64,000 bases of DNA, taken from NCBI RefSeq assembly GCF_000196735.1, contig NC_014551.1, positions 2,351,001 through 2,415,000 on the forward strand. Reading direction: 5' to 3'. The translations under genes were made by a program, and so were the position numbers. The stretch's first letter is position 1; every line of letters starts with the position of its first letter. Below are positions 18,482-28,739 of this stretch, piece after piece. The stretch is from Bacillus amyloliquefaciens DSM 7 = ATCC 23350 (GTDB lineage Bacteria; Bacillota; Bacilli; Bacillales; Bacillaceae). The notes beneath the pieces were generated by a model, which was not told the origin of the DNA, made no database searches, and worked only from the letters and a program-made list of their open reading frames with translations.

Positions 18482-18498
18482 TGCAAGTTCCGTGCCAA
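18482..18498 (-). promoter_or_regulatory. Sigma-54 (SigL) -24/-12 promoter of the bkd operon
   Basis: Minus-strand TTGGCACGGAACTTGCA matches the TGGCAC-N5-TTGCA consensus exactly in its GG (-24) and GC (-12) elements and in spacing. It drives ptb and the genes after it. The needed activator BkdR is encoded immediately upstream; its binding sites are expected in or just before the 3' end of bkdR. Confidence 0.93.
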
Positions 18499-18565
18499 AT
18501 GTTCGGGAGGGTTATTCCGGCCTTTTTTCAAGAAAACATGCAGCTGTTTGCGCTTTCTCTGCAAT

Positions 18566-20635
18566 TTATTGCATGCCGTCATTTGCAAGGCCGTACTTGT
18601 CCATTTTGTAGTACAGATTCCGAATGCTGACGCCAAGCGCTTTTGCCGTTTTGGTTCGGTTGAATTTATGCTTTTCAAGCGTTTTTTGAATGACGTGCGC
18701 TTCAAATTTTTCAACGGCCTGAGAGAGTTTTTCTCCTTCCACATCCGGAAAATCACTTCGGGCGCCGCTTTTTTCACTCAGCTCTGTTTCAAAAACAGGC
18801 AGATGCTGCTGTTCTATCCGCTCCATGTGCGGCTCTAAAAATATCATCGCCCGGCCGAGAACATTTTCGAGCTCTCGGACGTTTCCCGGCCAGCTGTAGG
18901 CTGATAAAGCACGCAGCGCGTTCGGCGCGAGCCCCTTTACGTTGCGGCCGTAATCCTGATTGATTTTTTCGATGAGCCGAATGCTCAGCGCTTCAATATC
19001 CTCTTTGCGCTGCCGAAGCGGCGGGATTGAGATCGGATAGCGGTTAATCCGGTAATACAGGTCTTCCCGGAACGTTCCTTCCGCCATGGCCTTTTCGATA
19101 TTGACGTTTGTCGCTGCGATAATTCTGACATTGACAGAAATCGCTTTAGCACCGCCGACTCTGGTAATTTCTTTTTCCTGCAGAACCCTGAGCAGCTTCG
19201 CCTGGGTGCTTTGGGTCAGCTCTCCGATTTCATCTAAGAAAATGCTGCCGTTATTCGCTTCTTCAAAAAGCCCTTTTTTGCCCCCGCGCCTCGCGCCCGT
19301 AAACGCGCCTTCCTCATAGCCGAAAAGCTCGGATTCCAGCAGGGATTCAGACAGGGCCGCACAATTAACCCGAATGAACTTATTGTATTTTCTGTCGCTT
19401 TCGTTATGGATGGCGTGGGCGAAAAGTTCTTTTCCGGTGCCGGATTCTCCCCGCAGCAGAATCGTCGCCGGCGTTTTCGCCCCGAGCTTCGCCTGTTCAA
19501 GGGCGACCAGCATTTGTTCACTCGTGCCGATAATGTCGTCAAACGTGTATTTCGCTTCAAGCGTGCGGATGATCTGCCGCGCCCGGTTCAATTCAGCAGT
19601 CAGTGTTTTAATTTCTGACACATCGTGAATGACTCCGACGCTGCCTTTTAAAATGCCGTCCACAATAACCGGCGCAACATTCACGATGACATCCTTTTTA
19701 TTGGGGCCGACTTTCATTCTTACGCCCCGTACAGGCCGCCTTGTCCCCAATACTTTCAGGTGCATGCTTTCTCCTTCTGAGATATCGGTGGAGGCGGGTT
19801 TTCCGATGACTTCGCTTTCTGACAGCCCGGTCATTTTTGTATACGCTTTGTTGATTAACATTCCGATGCCGTTTTCATCAACGACGGAAATGGCTTCGTC
19901 TGACGATTGAATAATCGCTTCAAGCATGGTGCGGATTTGTTTTAAGTTCGTTACCTCTTCTGCCAGCTCAACTGCGTCCGTGATGTCTTTAAACACGCAT
20001 AACGCACCGAGAAGCTTTCCGCCTTCATCAATGATCGGCAGTCTTGTCGTGACAATCTGCAGGTGCTTTCCGAGAAGCTGCTTCTGGTTATATTCCGGCT
20101 CTCTCGTCTCCAGAATCCGCGGCAGTTTTGTGTTCGGCACGACATCTTTAATTTGGCGGCCGATGACATGCTCCCGTTTTTGGCCGACCATTTTTTCAGC
20201 CATCTGATTAAATAAAATGATCGTTTCGTTGACGTCTATAAAAATCATGCCATCGTGGGTTGAATTAAAAATCCGGTCATGCTTATACGTCTGTGACTTC
20301 AGCATTTGAATAAGCTGCTGCTTTTCCTCCATCAGCTGAAACACCATGTACGCCAATTTCCCCGGCATGACGATGGTTTGTTCTTTTTTCTCATGGAGCA
20401 GTTCATCCATGACCGCTTTGTCACCTGTTGTATGGATGATAATATCTATATCTTCGGTTATGTAAGGTTTCCAATCTGATGAGGTTGCAATTCCATATCT
20501 CCGGGCTTCTTGCAGCCCTTGCGCCTCCGGATCTTGGTCAACCACCGCAATAATCCGGATCAATTTTGTTTTCATCAAAATCTGTAAGAGCGCCGTGCCT
20601 CCTTTACCAGCACCTATAATCAGCACCTTCTGCAT
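18566..20635 (-). CDS. bkdR: BkdR, sigma-54-dependent activator of branched-chain amino acid catabolism
   Basis: Enhancer-binding protein, 689 residues. An N-terminal Rossmann-like segment [17 protein letters not shown] (about 1-120) is followed by two PAS domains (about 125-245 and 240-350), the AAA+ domain (Walker A GESGTGKE, sigma-54 contact loop GAFTGA in [10 protein letters not shown], Walker [12 protein letters not shown]) and a Fis-type helix-turn-helix at the end ([20 protein letters not shown]). It acts on the -24/-12 promoter about 70 bp downstream of its stop. The N-terminal fold could bind a dinucleotide; the effector is not evident. Confidence 0.95.
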   Translation of the reverse strand: MQKVLIIGAGKGGTALLQILMKTKLIRIIAVVDQDPEAQGLQEARRYGIATSSDWKPYITEDIDIIIHTTGDKAVMDELLHEKKEQTIVMPGKLAYMVFQLMEEKQQLIQMLKSQTYKHDRIFNSTHDGMIFIDVNETIILFNQMAEKMVGQKREHVIGRQIKDVVPNTKLPRILETREPEYNQKQLLGKHLQIVTTRLPIIDEGGKLLGALCVFKDITDAVELAEEVTNLKQIRTMLEAIIQSSDEAISVVDENGIGMLINKAYTKMTGLSESEVIGKPASTDISEGESMHLKVLGTRRPVRGVRMKVGPNKKDVIVNVAPVIVDGILKGSVGVIHDVSEIKTLTAELNRARQIIRTLEAKYTFDDIIGTSEQMLVALEQAKLGAKTPATILLRGESGTGKELFAHAIHNESDRKYNKFIRVNCAALSESLLESELFGYEEGAFTGARRGGKKGLFEEANNGSIFLDEIGELTQSTQAKLLRVLQEKEITRVGGAKAISVNVRIIAATNVNIEKAMAEGTFREDLYYRINRYPISIPPLRQRKEDIEALSIRLIEKINQDYGRNVKGLAPNALRALSAYSWPGNVRELENVLGRAMIFLEPHMERIEQQHLPVFETELSEKSGARSDFPDVEGEKLSQAVEKFEAHVIQKTLEKHKFNRTKTAKALGVSIRNLYYKMDKYGLANDGMQ

Positions 20636-20725
20636 CCCGATACCCCTTTGTATGAAAAAATTTGCACACCTGTATTTTCCGTTGCAATAATTTGCACAAC
20701 CCCTATGTTACCATGTTTTCATCTC

Positions 20726-20754
20726 TTGACAAAATATTTTTTCGATTGGACAAT
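20726..20754 (+). promoter_or_regulatory. Candidate sigma-A promoter of yqzF
   Basis: Perfect -35 TTGACA (20726-20731), 17 bp, GACAAT (20749-20754), 35 bp before the yqzF start. Confidence 0.6.
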
Positions 20755-20788
20755 AAAGGAAATCATATCGAAAAGGGGTTTTCTGAAT

Positions 20789-21031
20789 ATGAGCCGGCTT
20801 GTTGCGCTTTTGATCCTGGTCCTCCCCGGCGCTGTTGCGGCGCTCGGCATTAAGCTGATGAGAGATGCATTATTCGGGCATACGTTTGCCCCGTTTCCGT
20901 CCCTTTTTCTTCAGGGAGCGGCCGGACTGGCGTTTTTTTTGTTCGGTCTTTATATTCTGGCCGGATTTATTCTGTACCGAGATCGGAAACGCAATCAAGT
21001 CAGCCCGCGGTTCAGGAAAAAAAAGCTGTAA
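20789..21031 (+). CDS. yqzF: YqzF, DUF2627 small membrane protein
   Basis: 80 residues with two hydrophobic spans (LVALLILVLPGAVAALGIKL and GAAGLAFFLFGLYILAGFIL) and a strongly basic tail (RDRKRNQVSPRFRKKKL), so probably a two-span protein with the tail in the cytoplasm. ATG has AAGGGG upstream and there is a good promoter and terminator, making it a single-gene transcript. It is divergent from bkdR and convergent with mmgF. Function unknown. Confidence 0.88.
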   Translation: MSRLVALLILVLPGAVAALGIKLMRDALFGHTFAPFPSLFLQGAAGLAFFLFGLYILAGFILYRDRKRNQVSPRFRKKKL

Positions 21032-21060
21032 AAAAAAGCCCTTGCAAAAAAGGGTTTTTT
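21031..21060. terminator. Bidirectional terminator between yqzF and mmgF
   Basis: AAAAAAAGCCCTT and AAGGGTTTTTT pair around a short loop; the T-run or A-run serves both convergent genes. Confidence 0.85.
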
Positions 21061-21975
21061 TCAGTCATCCGGCAGTATCGTTTTTGCAATGGATTGATCA
21101 AGTTCCTCATAGTCATGGTAAGCGATCGTTTCATATAATTCTTTTCTCGTCTGCATATCCGAAAGCCCCTCTTTTTGCGAGCCTTCTTCTTTTATAAGGC
21201 GGAAAATACGCTCAAAAGCCTTGGCCGCCGTCCTGAGAGACGTGACAGGGTAAATGACCATCTGACAGCCCATGCCGGAGAATTCTTCAGCGCTGTAATA
21301 CGGCGTTTTTCCGAATTCAGTCATATTTGCGAGAATCGGCACACTGATTTGTTTGGAAAACGCTCTGAATTCACTTTCTGATTGGAGCGCTTCCGGGAAA
21401 ATGGCGTCAGCACCCGCTTTTATATAAGCGGCCGCTCGTTTTAATGCGCCCTCCAGCCCTTCCTGCTGTCTGGCGTCTGTCCTCGCAACAACGAGAAGAG
21501 TCGGCGCTGCCTGCTTGACCGCTTGGATTTTCTGCGCCATTTCTTCGATCGGCACGAGCTGCTTCCCATTCAGATGCCCGCATTTTTTCGGCAGGCGCTG
21601 GTCCTCCATTTGGACGGCGGCTGCGCGCGCTTCATACATTTCTTTCGCCGTCCGGGCGGCATTCAGCACTCCTCCGAAACCCGTATCAATATCCACAAGG
21701 ACAGGCAGGTCAGATGCACGGACCAGGTCTTTAACACGTTCAGCCATTTCCGCCGACGTGATGATGCCTAAATCGGGAAGCCCTCTGCTCGCCGTGTAAG
21801 CCGCGCCTGACAAATAAAGAGCCGAAAACCCCGTTTTCTTGGCGATAAGAGCAGCCATCGCATCGTGAGCGCCGGGGATCTGCAATAGCTCCGGCGCTGT
21901 CATCTGCGTACGGAACCGCTCTGCAAGCTCCTCTTGAGACGACTGCCTGCTGACGATCCACGTCATGTTTGTCAC
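21061..21975 (-). CDS. mmgF: 2-Methylisocitrate lyase (MmgF/PrpB)
   Basis: Splits 2-methylisocitrate into pyruvate and succinate, the last step of the methylcitrate cycle. 304 residues of the PEP mutase/isocitrate lyase superfamily, with LPVLVDIDTGFGG (metal and substrate region), AAVQMEDQRLPKKCGHLNGK containing the KKCGH signature with the active Cys, and VVARTDARQ. Final gene of the mmg operon, 9 bp after mmgE. Confidence 0.95.
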   Translation of the reverse strand: MTNMTWIVSRQSSQEELAERFRTQMTAPELLQIPGAHDAMAALIAKKTGFSALYLSGAAYTASRGLPDLGIITSAEMAERVKDLVRASDLPVLVDIDTGFGGVLNAARTAKEMYEARAAAVQMEDQRLPKKCGHLNGKQLVPIEEMAQKIQAVKQAAPTLLVVARTDARQQEGLEGALKRAAAYIKAGADAIFPEALQSESEFRAFSKQISVPILANMTEFGKTPYYSAEEFSGMGCQMVIYPVTSLRTAAKAFERIFRLIKEEGSQKEGLSDMQTRKELYETIAYHDYEELDQSIAKTILPDD

Positions 21976-21984
21976 CCTCCTACT

Positions 21985-23412
21985 TTATACGAGAAATAAG
22001 TCCATAAATTCAATAACGCTGAGCTGCTGCATCCGTCCGCTATGTTTGCAGGCTTCTTCTATTTTATGCTGCTGCTTCAGTGAAAAATGAGTGCTGACGT
22101 TTGCTGAAAACTTGGCAAGAATATTCGGAACGGCTTCTTTTCTGCGGAATCGGTGCCCGAGCGGGTATTCACATTCAATCCGTTCCGTAGCTGTGCCGTC
22201 TGTAAAATGCACCTGCACGGCATTTGAGATGGATCGCTTATGCGGGTCTAAGTAATCTTTTGAGTACGCTTTATGTTCCGTCACCTCCATTTTGCTCCGC
22301 AATGTATCAATTCTCGGGTCAGAGGCCGTTTCCTCTTCATAATGGTCTGCCGTAATATCTCCGAAAAGCAGCCCGATTGCCGTAATGTACTGCAGGCAAT
22401 GATCCCGGTCAGCCGGATTGTGAAGCGGGCCTTTTTTATCAATAATCCGGATGGCTGACTCATGCGTCAAAATCGTGATTCTGTCGATTTCCCCGATGCG
22501 GTCTTTCACCTCAGGATGGAGTTGGACCGCGCATTCCGCAGCTGTTTGGGCGTGGAATTCAGCCGGATAGGATACTTTAAACAAAACATTCTCCATAACA
22601 TAGGAACCAAGCGGGCGGGCAAGCTTCATTTCCTCCTGATTAAATAATACATCTTGAAATCCCCATCCCGGTGCGGTCAGCACCGTCGGGTATCCCATTT
22701 CACCTTTCAGCGCCATGAGGGCCAAATACACGCCTCTGCTCGTCGCATCACCGGCCGCCCATGATTTGCGCGATCCGGTGTTCGGCGCATGCCGGTACGT
22801 TCTGAGGCTTGAATTGTCAATCCAGGCGTGTGATACGGCGTTGCTGATTTCCTCTTTTGAACCGCCCAGCATTTGCGTGCAAACAGCCGCAGTCGCCACT
22901 TTCACAAACAGCACATGGTCCAGTCCGACTCTGTTTAAACTGTTTTCCAAAGCGAGAATACCTTGGATTTCGTGCGCTTTGATCATTGCGCGAAGCACAT
23001 CGCGCACGGTAAACGGTTCTTTCCCTTCAGACACCCTTACTCTGGAAATATAGTCCGCACAGGCCAAAATGCCTCCGAGATTGTCAGACGGATGACCCCA
23101 TTCCGCCGCAAGCCACGTATCATTATAATCGAGCCATCTGTTGATACATCCGATATTAAAAGCGGCCGTGACGGGGTCTAAAACAAAAGGCGTGCCGGGG
23201 ACTCTGCTTCCGTTCGGCACGGAGGTTCCCGGAACAATCGGGCCGAGCAGCTTTGTACATTCGGGATAGCTGAGCGCCAGAATTCCGCAGCCTATCGTAT
23301 CAAGAAGCACATGTCCTGCCGTAGTGAAAGCTTCTGAACTGTCAATCTCTTGATGGAGCACATAATCAGAAATCTCTTCGATCACGGCGTCCATTCGGCG
23401 GGTTTCTGTCAT
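21985..23412 (-). CDS. mmgE: 2-Methylcitrate dehydratase (MmgE/PrpD)
   Basis: Dehydrates 2-methylcitrate to 2-methylaconitate (and may act on citrate). 475 residues of the MmgE/PrpD family; recognisable segments are [50 protein letters not shown] and [17 protein letters not shown]. The start ATG at 23410-23412 has AGAAAGGAAG upstream; an upstream in-frame start at 23502 would overlap mmgD. It is the name-giving member of the family first described in the B. subtilis mother-cell mmg operon. Confidence 0.95.
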   Translation of the reverse strand: MTETRRMDAVIEEISDYVLHQEIDSSEAFTTAGHVLLDTIGCGILALSYPECTKLLGPIVPGTSVPNGSRVPGTPFVLDPVTAAFNIGCINRWLDYNDTWLAAEWGHPSDNLGGILACADYISRVRVSEGKEPFTVRDVLRAMIKAHEIQGILALENSLNRVGLDHVLFVKVATAAVCTQMLGGSKEEISNAVSHAWIDNSSLRTYRHAPNTGSRKSWAAGDATSRGVYLALMALKGEMGYPTVLTAPGWGFQDVLFNQEEMKLARPLGSYVMENVLFKVSYPAEFHAQTAAECAVQLHPEVKDRIGEIDRITILTHESAIRIIDKKGPLHNPADRDHCLQYITAIGLLFGDITADHYEEETASDPRIDTLRSKMEVTEHKAYSKDYLDPHKRSISNAVQVHFTDGTATERIECEYPLGHRFRRKEAVPNILAKFSANVSTHFSLKQQHKIEEACKHSGRMQQLSVIEFMDLFLV

Positions 23413-23437
23413 ATTTTCATCTTCCTTTCTCATCTGT

Positions 23438-24535
23438 TTACAGACGCGCTCCGGTATAGCGGACACGCGGGCGGAAAAGCCGGTTTCGGCTGTGCTGTTC
23501 AATGACGTGCGCGCATAGGCCGACCGTCCGTGCGCTGAAGAATATAGGCGTGTACAGCGGAATCGGAATGCCGAGCATGTAATAGACCGGCGCTGCGTAG
23601 TAATCTAAATTCGGGTAAAGGCCTTTTTTCTCCCGCATGACGGTTTCACCGGCTTCACACATGTTATAAAGACGGAAATCACCCGAAAGATCAGACAGCT
23701 TTTTCAATGCTTCTTTCATCATGAGCGCCCTCGGGTCCATTTTTTTCATGTAGACGCGGTGACCGAAGCCCATGATTTTTTCTTTGTTTGCGAGTTTTTG
23801 AGTTAACAATTGTATAAACCCGTCTGTATCTTTCGCTTCTTCAAGCATGTACATAACCGCTTCGTTCGCTCCACCGTGAAGGTTTCCCTTCAATGAGGCG
23901 ACGGCTCCGGTCAGAGCGCCGTATATATCCGATTGTGTCGAAGCAATGACGCGGGCCGTAAACGTTGAGTTCGGCAATTCATGCTCACTGTATAAAAGAA
24001 GCGACCGGTCGAATATTTCTTCTTCCAAGGATGACGGGGTTTTTCCGGTAATCATATATAAAAAGTTTGCGCTGTACGATAAGGTCCCGACAGGCGCTAA
24101 AGGCTCCAGCCCGTTTATGACACGATAGCTGTTGACGGTAAGATTCGGCATTTTGCCTATCAGCCCGCGGACACGGTGCTGATTCACAGATGAGGTGCGG
24201 TCATCAATGTCCTTGTCAAAGCCTCCAAGCGCGGACAAACCCGTCCTCAGTCCGTCCATCGGGTGAGTATGTTCTGGCAGCAGACGGCAGATGTGCAAGA
24301 TTTCCTCAGGAAGGTATCCGCCGCGCCGGACGTCCTCTTCAAGCGCCGCCTTCTCTTTCGCATCAGGAAGTCTGTCTTCCAATAAGAGGTGGACAATGTC
24401 CATATAGCCGGCCGTTTTAGAAAGCTCAATCAGATCGTGGCCTTTGATCAAAATACTGCCCTGCTGTGTATCCAGAAAAGAAATTCCCGTTTCCACCGCA
24501 ATAACGCCATCTAAACCGGGAGAATAAGATTCCAT
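23438..24535 (-). CDS. mmgD: 2-Methylcitrate/citrate synthase (MmgD)
   Basis: Condenses propionyl-CoA (or acetyl-CoA) with oxaloacetate. 365 residues, short type II-like citrate synthase with the catalytic His segments [14 protein letters not shown] and [15 protein letters not shown], and the Asp region ALMMKEAL through [19 protein letters not shown] has AAAGGAGC 8 nt upstream. It lies between mmgC and mmgE with gaps of about 25 bp. Confidence 0.95.
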   Translation of the reverse strand: MESYSPGLDGVIAVETGISFLDTQQGSILIKGHDLIELSKTAGYMDIVHLLLEDRLPDAKEKAALEEDVRRGGYLPEEILHICRLLPEHTHPMDGLRTGLSALGGFDKDIDDRTSSVNQHRVRGLIGKMPNLTVNSYRVINGLEPLAPVGTLSYSANFLYMITGKTPSSLEEEIFDRSLLLYSEHELPNSTFTARVIASTQSDIYGALTGAVASLKGNLHGGANEAVMYMLEEAKDTDGFIQLLTQKLANKEKIMGFGHRVYMKKMDPRALMMKEALKKLSDLSGDFRLYNMCEAGETVMREKKGLYPNLDYYAAPVYYMLGIPIPLYTPIFFSARTVGLCAHVIEQHSRNRLFRPRVRYTGARL

Positions 24536-24558
24536 GATTTCGCTCCTTTTCGCACATT

Positions 24559-25692
24559 TTATTGAAGAAGATACTTAGAAATAATCAGCCTTTGAATCTC
24601 ATTGGTGCCTTCATAGATTTGCGTGACCTTCGCATCCCGAAATAAACGCTCCGCAGGATACTCTTTCATATAGCCGTAGCCGCCGTGAATCTGCACAGCC
24701 TCAACCGCCGCTTTCATCGCCGCATCAGACGCGAACTGCTTTGCCATTGATGCTTCTTTTCCGCACGGAAGCCCGCGCTGATACAGATCAGCAGCATGAT
24801 AGACCAATAACTTGGCAGCTTCCGCATTCGTCGCCATGTCAGAAAGTTTAAAAGAAACAGCCTGATTCGAGGCGATGGGCCTGCCGAACTGGCTGCGGGT
24901 TTTGGAGTACTCGACAGAGCAGCCGAGCGCCGCTTCGATAATCCCGAGCGCCTGAGCCGCTATGCCGATCCGCCCGACATCAAGGTTTTTCATGGCGATT
25001 GAAAAACCCTCGCCCTCTTCGCCGAGCCTGTTCTCAATTGGAATTTCCGCTTGGTCAAATTGCAATTCGACAGTGCTGGAACCTAACAGTCCGAGCTTTT
25101 TTTCTTTTTTTCCGATAGAAAAGCCGGGTGTGTTTTTTTCAACGATAAAAGCGGATATCCCCTTCCTCCCTTTAGCCGGGTCGGTTAAGGCAAATGTCAG
25201 ATACAGATCTGCCGCTCCGCCGTTTGTAATAAAGATTTTTGAACCGTTCAGAATATAGGAACCGCCTTTTCTCACGGCCGTTGTTTTCAGGCCTCCCGCA
25301 TCAGATCCGGATTGAGGCTCAGTAAGTGCAAACGCCCCTACATATTCGCCCGCTGCCAGCTTTGGAATGTACATTTGTTTTTGGGCTTCTGTCCCGAAAT
25401 GCAAAATCGGGTTTGTCCCTACCGATGTGTGGACGGATAAAATAACGCCGACAGCCGCGCTTACTTTTGATATTTCATGAATCGCTAAAATATAAGATGT
25501 TATATCAGCGCCCGCTCCGCCATAAGCTTCCGGGACGGGAATCCCCATTAACCCCGCTTCCCCCATTTTTTTAATCAGCCGGTCCGGAAATTCATCGGTT
25601 GTTTCCATGATCTCAACCATCGGCGCGACTTCCTTGCGCGCAAAATCACGCACCATTTTTCTCATCATGATGTGCTCTTCTGTAAAATGCAC
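24559..25692 (-). CDS. mmgC: Acyl-CoA dehydrogenase (MmgC)
   Basis: FAD enzyme introducing the 2,3 double bond into short-chain acyl-CoA. 377 residues. Motifs: FALTEPQSGSDAGGLKTTA (FAD), LGSSTVELQFD, IQIHGGYGYMKEYPAERLFRD and the catalytic Glu in IYEGTNEIQRLI. The start is GTG at 25690-25692 with GGGGAGG upstream. Electrons presumably go to an electron-transfer flavoprotein encoded elsewhere. Follows mmgB in the operon. Confidence 0.95.
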   Translation of the reverse strand: MHFTEEHIMMRKMVRDFARKEVAPMVEIMETTDEFPDRLIKKMGEAGLMGIPVPEAYGGAGADITSYILAIHEISKVSAAVGVILSVHTSVGTNPILHFGTEAQKQMYIPKLAAGEYVGAFALTEPQSGSDAGGLKTTAVRKGGSYILNGSKIFITNGGAADLYLTFALTDPAKGRKGISAFIVEKNTPGFSIGKKEKKLGLLGSSTVELQFDQAEIPIENRLGEEGEGFSIAMKNLDVGRIGIAAQALGIIEAALGCSVEYSKTRSQFGRPIASNQAVSFKLSDMATNAEAAKLLVYHAADLYQRGLPCGKEASMAKQFASDAAMKAAVEAVQIHGGYGYMKEYPAERLFRDAKVTQIYEGTNEIQRLIISKYLLQ

Positions 25693-25722
25693 GGCTGCCG
25701 CCTCCCCCTCATGATTTTTATG

Positions 25723-26573
25723 TCATCTGTTGTACTCATAAAAACCGCGCCCGCTTTTTTTGCCGAGCCAGCCGGCGCTGACATATTTTCTGAGCAGAGG
25801 GCATGGACGATATTTCGAATCTCCGAGTCCCGAATAGAGAACCTCCATAATGGAAAGGCACGTATCCAATCCGATGAAATCGGCTAATGTTAAAGGCCCC
25901 ATCGGATGACGCATGCCGAGCTTCATCACATCGTCAATCGCTTCCTTTGAGGCCGCACCTTCGTAAAGGCAATAAACGGCCTCGTTAATCATCGGCATTA
26001 ATATGCGATTAGATATAAAGCCTGGAAAGTCATTGACTTCAACAGGTATTTTTTCATCTGAACGGCAAGCTTCTTTACTGTTTCCGATGTTTCTTCCGAC
26101 GTGGCAAGCCCCCTGATGACTTCGACAAGCTCCATGACGGGAACCGGATTCATAAAATGCATGCCGATTACTTTTTCAGGCCTTTTGGTGACAGCGGCAA
26201 GCTCCGTAATGGGAAGAGAAGACGTATTGCTTGCCAATACGGTATGAGGGGGACACAGTTTATCGAGTGTGCCGAGCAATTCGGCCTTTGCTTTTTTGTT
26301 TTCGGCAATCGCTTCTATTACAAAATCAGCATTTCCCGCGTCCGTTAATTCTGCCGGGGAAATGCGGCTGAAAACGGCATCTGTTTCATGCTGTGTCTTT
26401 CGTCCTTTCGCCTGATCTTTCTCCAGATTTGTTTTGATGCGGCGAAGGCCTTTTGTCACCATTTCCGGCTCCCAGTCGTATAACATGACGGTAAACCCAG
26501 CTTCGGCAGCTGTCTGTGCGATGCCGGCTCCCATCTGTCCGGCACCTGCGACCATGATTGTTTTCATCTTCAT
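25723..26573 (-). pseudogene. mmgB: 3-Hydroxybutyryl-CoA dehydrogenase MmgB, split by a one-base frameshift
   Basis: Would oxidise 3-hydroxyacyl-CoA with NAD. The N-terminal frame (residues 1 to about 175) has the NAD site VAGAGQMGAGIAQTAAEAG and the catalytic-His segment [19 protein letters not shown]. It then runs into a stop at 25998 after an out-of-frame tail. The C-terminal half continues in another frame ([19 protein letters not shown] through GRGFYEYNR) to 25723. The shift is at a run of six A on the minus strand (T6 at 26049-26054); a seventh A restores one frame of 284 codons, the normal length. The span of 851 bp is not divisible by three. It is either a real mutation, phase variation or a homopolymer sequencing error. 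The rest of the operon is intact. Confidence 0.9.
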
Positions 26574-26593
26574 CTGACGCTCCCTTCGTTATA

Positions 26594-27775
26594 TCAGTAC
26601 ACCTCCAGCAGGACGGCGTCTCCTTGAGCCGCTCCGCTGCATATTGCCGCTATGCCTAAACCTCCGCCGCGCCGCTTTAATTCGTATATCAAACTCATGA
26701 TGATTCTGGCTCCGCTTGCGCCGATCGGATGGCCGAACGCAATTGCCCCCCCGTTAACATTCACTTTCTCCCGGCTGAACCCGGCTATTTTTTCGCTCAC
26801 GAGGACGACGGACGCAAATGCTTCATTCACTTCAAACAAATCGATGTCGTCAACGGACAAACCGGTTTTTTTCAAGAGCCGGCTGATGGCTTCTCCCGGC
26901 GCGCTTGCAAGCTCGGACGCTTCCAGTCCGACAGACGCAAAACCAAGTATCGCAGCGAGCGGTCTGACATGCTGCTTCGCGGCTTTTTCCTCCGACATCA
27001 GCACAAATGCTCCGGCGCCGTCATTTACACCGGGAGCGTTTCCGGCGGTGACCGTTCCGTCGGCTGTAAAAATAGGTTTGAGCTTTGCGAGCTGGTCAAG
27101 GCTTGTATCCGGACGCAGCCCCTCATCTGCTGCAACAGTATGCTGTTTGCCCTTTTTGCCGGTCCAGGTGACGGGGACGATTTCTTCATGCAATTTACCC
27201 GTCTCAGCTGCCTCAGCCGCGCGTTTCTGGCTTAAAAGAGCGTAATGATCCTGTTCATCTCGGGAAATGCCGTACTTTTTGGCCGCAGAGCTTCCGTGGA
27301 CAGCCATATGCACCTGATCAAACGCACAGGTCAGCCCGTCATGAACCATTAAATCCTGAAAAACCCCGTCTCCCATCCTCACACCCCAGCGGCCGGCCGG
27401 AATGGCGTACGGAATGTTGCTCATGCTTTCCATACCGCCTGCAATCAGCACGTCCGCATCTTTCGCCCGGATGATTTGATCACAGATGGTAACGGCTCTG
27501 AGCCCCGATGCACAGACCTTATTAATGGTTTCAGCCGGAACGGACCATGGAAGCCCGGCATGCCTCGCAGCCTGCCGCGCCGGAATCTGCCCCGCGCCCG
27601 CCTGGACGACCATTCCCATCACCGCACCTTCTGCTTCACTTTCACTGATGCCGGCGCGCTTGATTGCTTCTTTTATGGCAATGCCGCCAAGCTCGGCTGC
27701 TTTTACCTCTTTTAATGCCCCGCCGAATTTTCCGAACGGCGTTCTAGCCGCACTGACGATAACCGTTTTTCCCAC
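26594..27775 (-). CDS. mmgA: Acetyl-CoA acetyltransferase (thiolase, MmgA)
   Basis: Degradative thiolase, 393 residues, first gene of the mmg operon. Active-site Cys in [33 protein letters not shown] (His) and the C-terminal catalytic Cys in [12 protein letters not shown]. The start is GTG at 27773-27775 with GTGAGG 8 nt upstream. Preceded by a sigma-E type promoter and a cre site, so expression is expected in the mother cell and repressed by glucose. Confidence 0.95.
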   Translation of the reverse strand: MGKTVIVSAARTPFGKFGGALKEVKAAELGGIAIKEAIKRAGISESEAEGAVMGMVVQAGAGQIPARQAARHAGLPWSVPAETINKVCASGLRAVTICDQIIRAKDADVLIAGGMESMSNIPYAIPAGRWGVRMGDGVFQDLMVHDGLTCAFDQVHMAVHGSSAAKKYGISRDEQDHYALLSQKRAAEAAETGKLHEEIVPVTWTGKKGKQHTVAADEGLRPDTSLDQLAKLKPIFTADGTVTAGNAPGVNDGAGAFVLMSEEKAAKQHVRPLAAILGFASVGLEASELASAPGEAISRLLKKTGLSVDDIDLFEVNEAFASVVLVSEKIAGFSREKVNVNGGAIAFGHPIGASGARIIMSLIYELKRRGGGLGIAAICSGAAQGDAVLLEVY

Positions 27776-27803
27776 ACTTTTGCCTCACTTTCAATAAGAT
27801 AAA

Positions 27804-27817
27804 AGATAACGCTTACA
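27804..27817 (-). promoter_or_regulatory. cre site (CcpA) upstream of mmgA
   Basis: Minus-strand TGTAAGCGTTATCT fits the catabolite-responsive element TGWAANCGNTNWCA in all but the last position. It lies between the promoter and the mmgA start, where it would act as a repression site. Glucose repression of the mmg operon is established in B. subtilis. Confidence 0.8.
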
Positions 27818-27833
27818 CAAAACGCCCTGTTCC

Positions 27834-27864
27834 AATATATGAACCGGCTGACCAAGTTATGATC
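27834..27864 (-). promoter_or_regulatory. Candidate sigma-E promoter of the mmg operon
   Basis: Minus-strand ATCATAA and CATATATT are separated by 15 bp, matching the sigma-E layout (-35 around ATA, -10 CATA-type). The mmg operon of B. subtilis is a known mother-cell sigma-E operon. Confidence 0.65.
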
Positions 27865-27887
27865 GCCCCGTGCTGTTTCTGCCCATA

Positions 27888-27914
27888 AAAAAAGAGGACT
27901 GTCTGAACAGTCCT
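27888..27914 (-). terminator. Terminator of yqiK
   Basis: GAGGACTGT and ACAGTCCTC pair around a 4-nt loop and are followed on the minus strand by T7. The stem abuts the yqiK stop codon and lies upstream of the mmg promoter. Confidence 0.9.
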
Positions 27915-28652
27915 CTAGTTGCAGCATTCTTCTTTTATTGAAAGAGCCAGCTTTGGATAATCGGTAAAAAATGCGTCTGCTCCCGCTTTTATCAGCTGCT
28001 TCATATCTTCCGGCCGATTGACGGTGAACGGACGGAGCGCCGCTTGGTGTTTTGCAAGATGTTTGATCACTTCAGCGCTGACCGCCGGCGTGCCGAGCTT
28101 CGGATGATAACCAGAAGCTGGAATTGAAGCAAGATACCGTTCAGGCCGGTAAAGCACATCCATCGTCAGCACCGCCCGTTCTATCTCAGGTGCCAGGGCG
28201 TGGCAAAGCGCGAGGCTCTCATGATTAAATGAAGAAAAAATAACGCGCTGTTCCAGTCCGTAATACCTGACTTTTTTGATCACTTCTTCTTCCATTCCCT
28301 CGTAACGGAACACGCTGTTTTTCAGCTCAATATTGATCAGAAAATCAGCACGCTCCGCAAAACGCAGCACGTCTGACAAAAGCGGAATTCTGACTCCTTT
28401 AAACGAATCTTTCCATTTGCCGGCGGCATCTGCGGTTCTGATTTTCTCATACGCCGTATCTTTCACAAATCCTTTCAAAGACGTCGTACGGTCAAGGGTT
28501 TCGTCGTGAATAACCACGATTCGGCCGTCTTTTGTCATTTGTACGTCAAGTTCGATTCCGTCAGCTCCGGCCTCAATCGCTTTCGTGAACGCGAGCATCG
28601 TATTTTCGGGATAGTCGCCCGACGCCCCCCGGTGGGCAAAAATAGTCGTCAT
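27915..28652 (-). CDS. yqiK: Glycerophosphodiester phosphodiesterase (YqiK)
   Basis: GDPD-family TIM-barrel enzyme hydrolysing glycerophosphodiesters to glycerol-3-phosphate and an alcohol. 245 residues. Catalytic motif IFAHRGASGDYPENTMLAF, metal ligands in GADGIELDVQMTKDGRIVVIHDE, and late FTVNRPEDMKQL and GADAFFTDYP. No signal peptide, so cytoplasmic. ATG at 28650-28652 has GAGGTG 6 nt upstream; a GTG three codons earlier overlaps the site. Confidence 0.92.
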   Translation of the reverse strand: MTTIFAHRGASGDYPENTMLAFTKAIEAGADGIELDVQMTKDGRIVVIHDETLDRTTSLKGFVKDTAYEKIRTADAAGKWKDSFKGVRIPLLSDVLRFAERADFLINIELKNSVFRYEGMEEEVIKKVRYYGLEQRVIFSSFNHESLALCHALAPEIERAVLTMDVLYRPERYLASIPASGYHPKLGTPAVSAEVIKHLAKHQAALRPFTVNRPEDMKQLIKAGADAFFTDYPKLALSIKEECCN

Positions 28653-28739
28653 ATGTGTCACCTCAGGTGTTTGTCATCGGTTTTCTCTATTATAATCGTT
28701 ATGCACATAAGGAGGGCGCTATTTACATATATTTTATAA

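Noticed and set aside
26652-27245. 197-codon plus-strand open frame opposite mmgA
   Set aside because: Shadow of a conserved thiolase gene; the translation is Ser/Pro/Ala-rich and has no motif.
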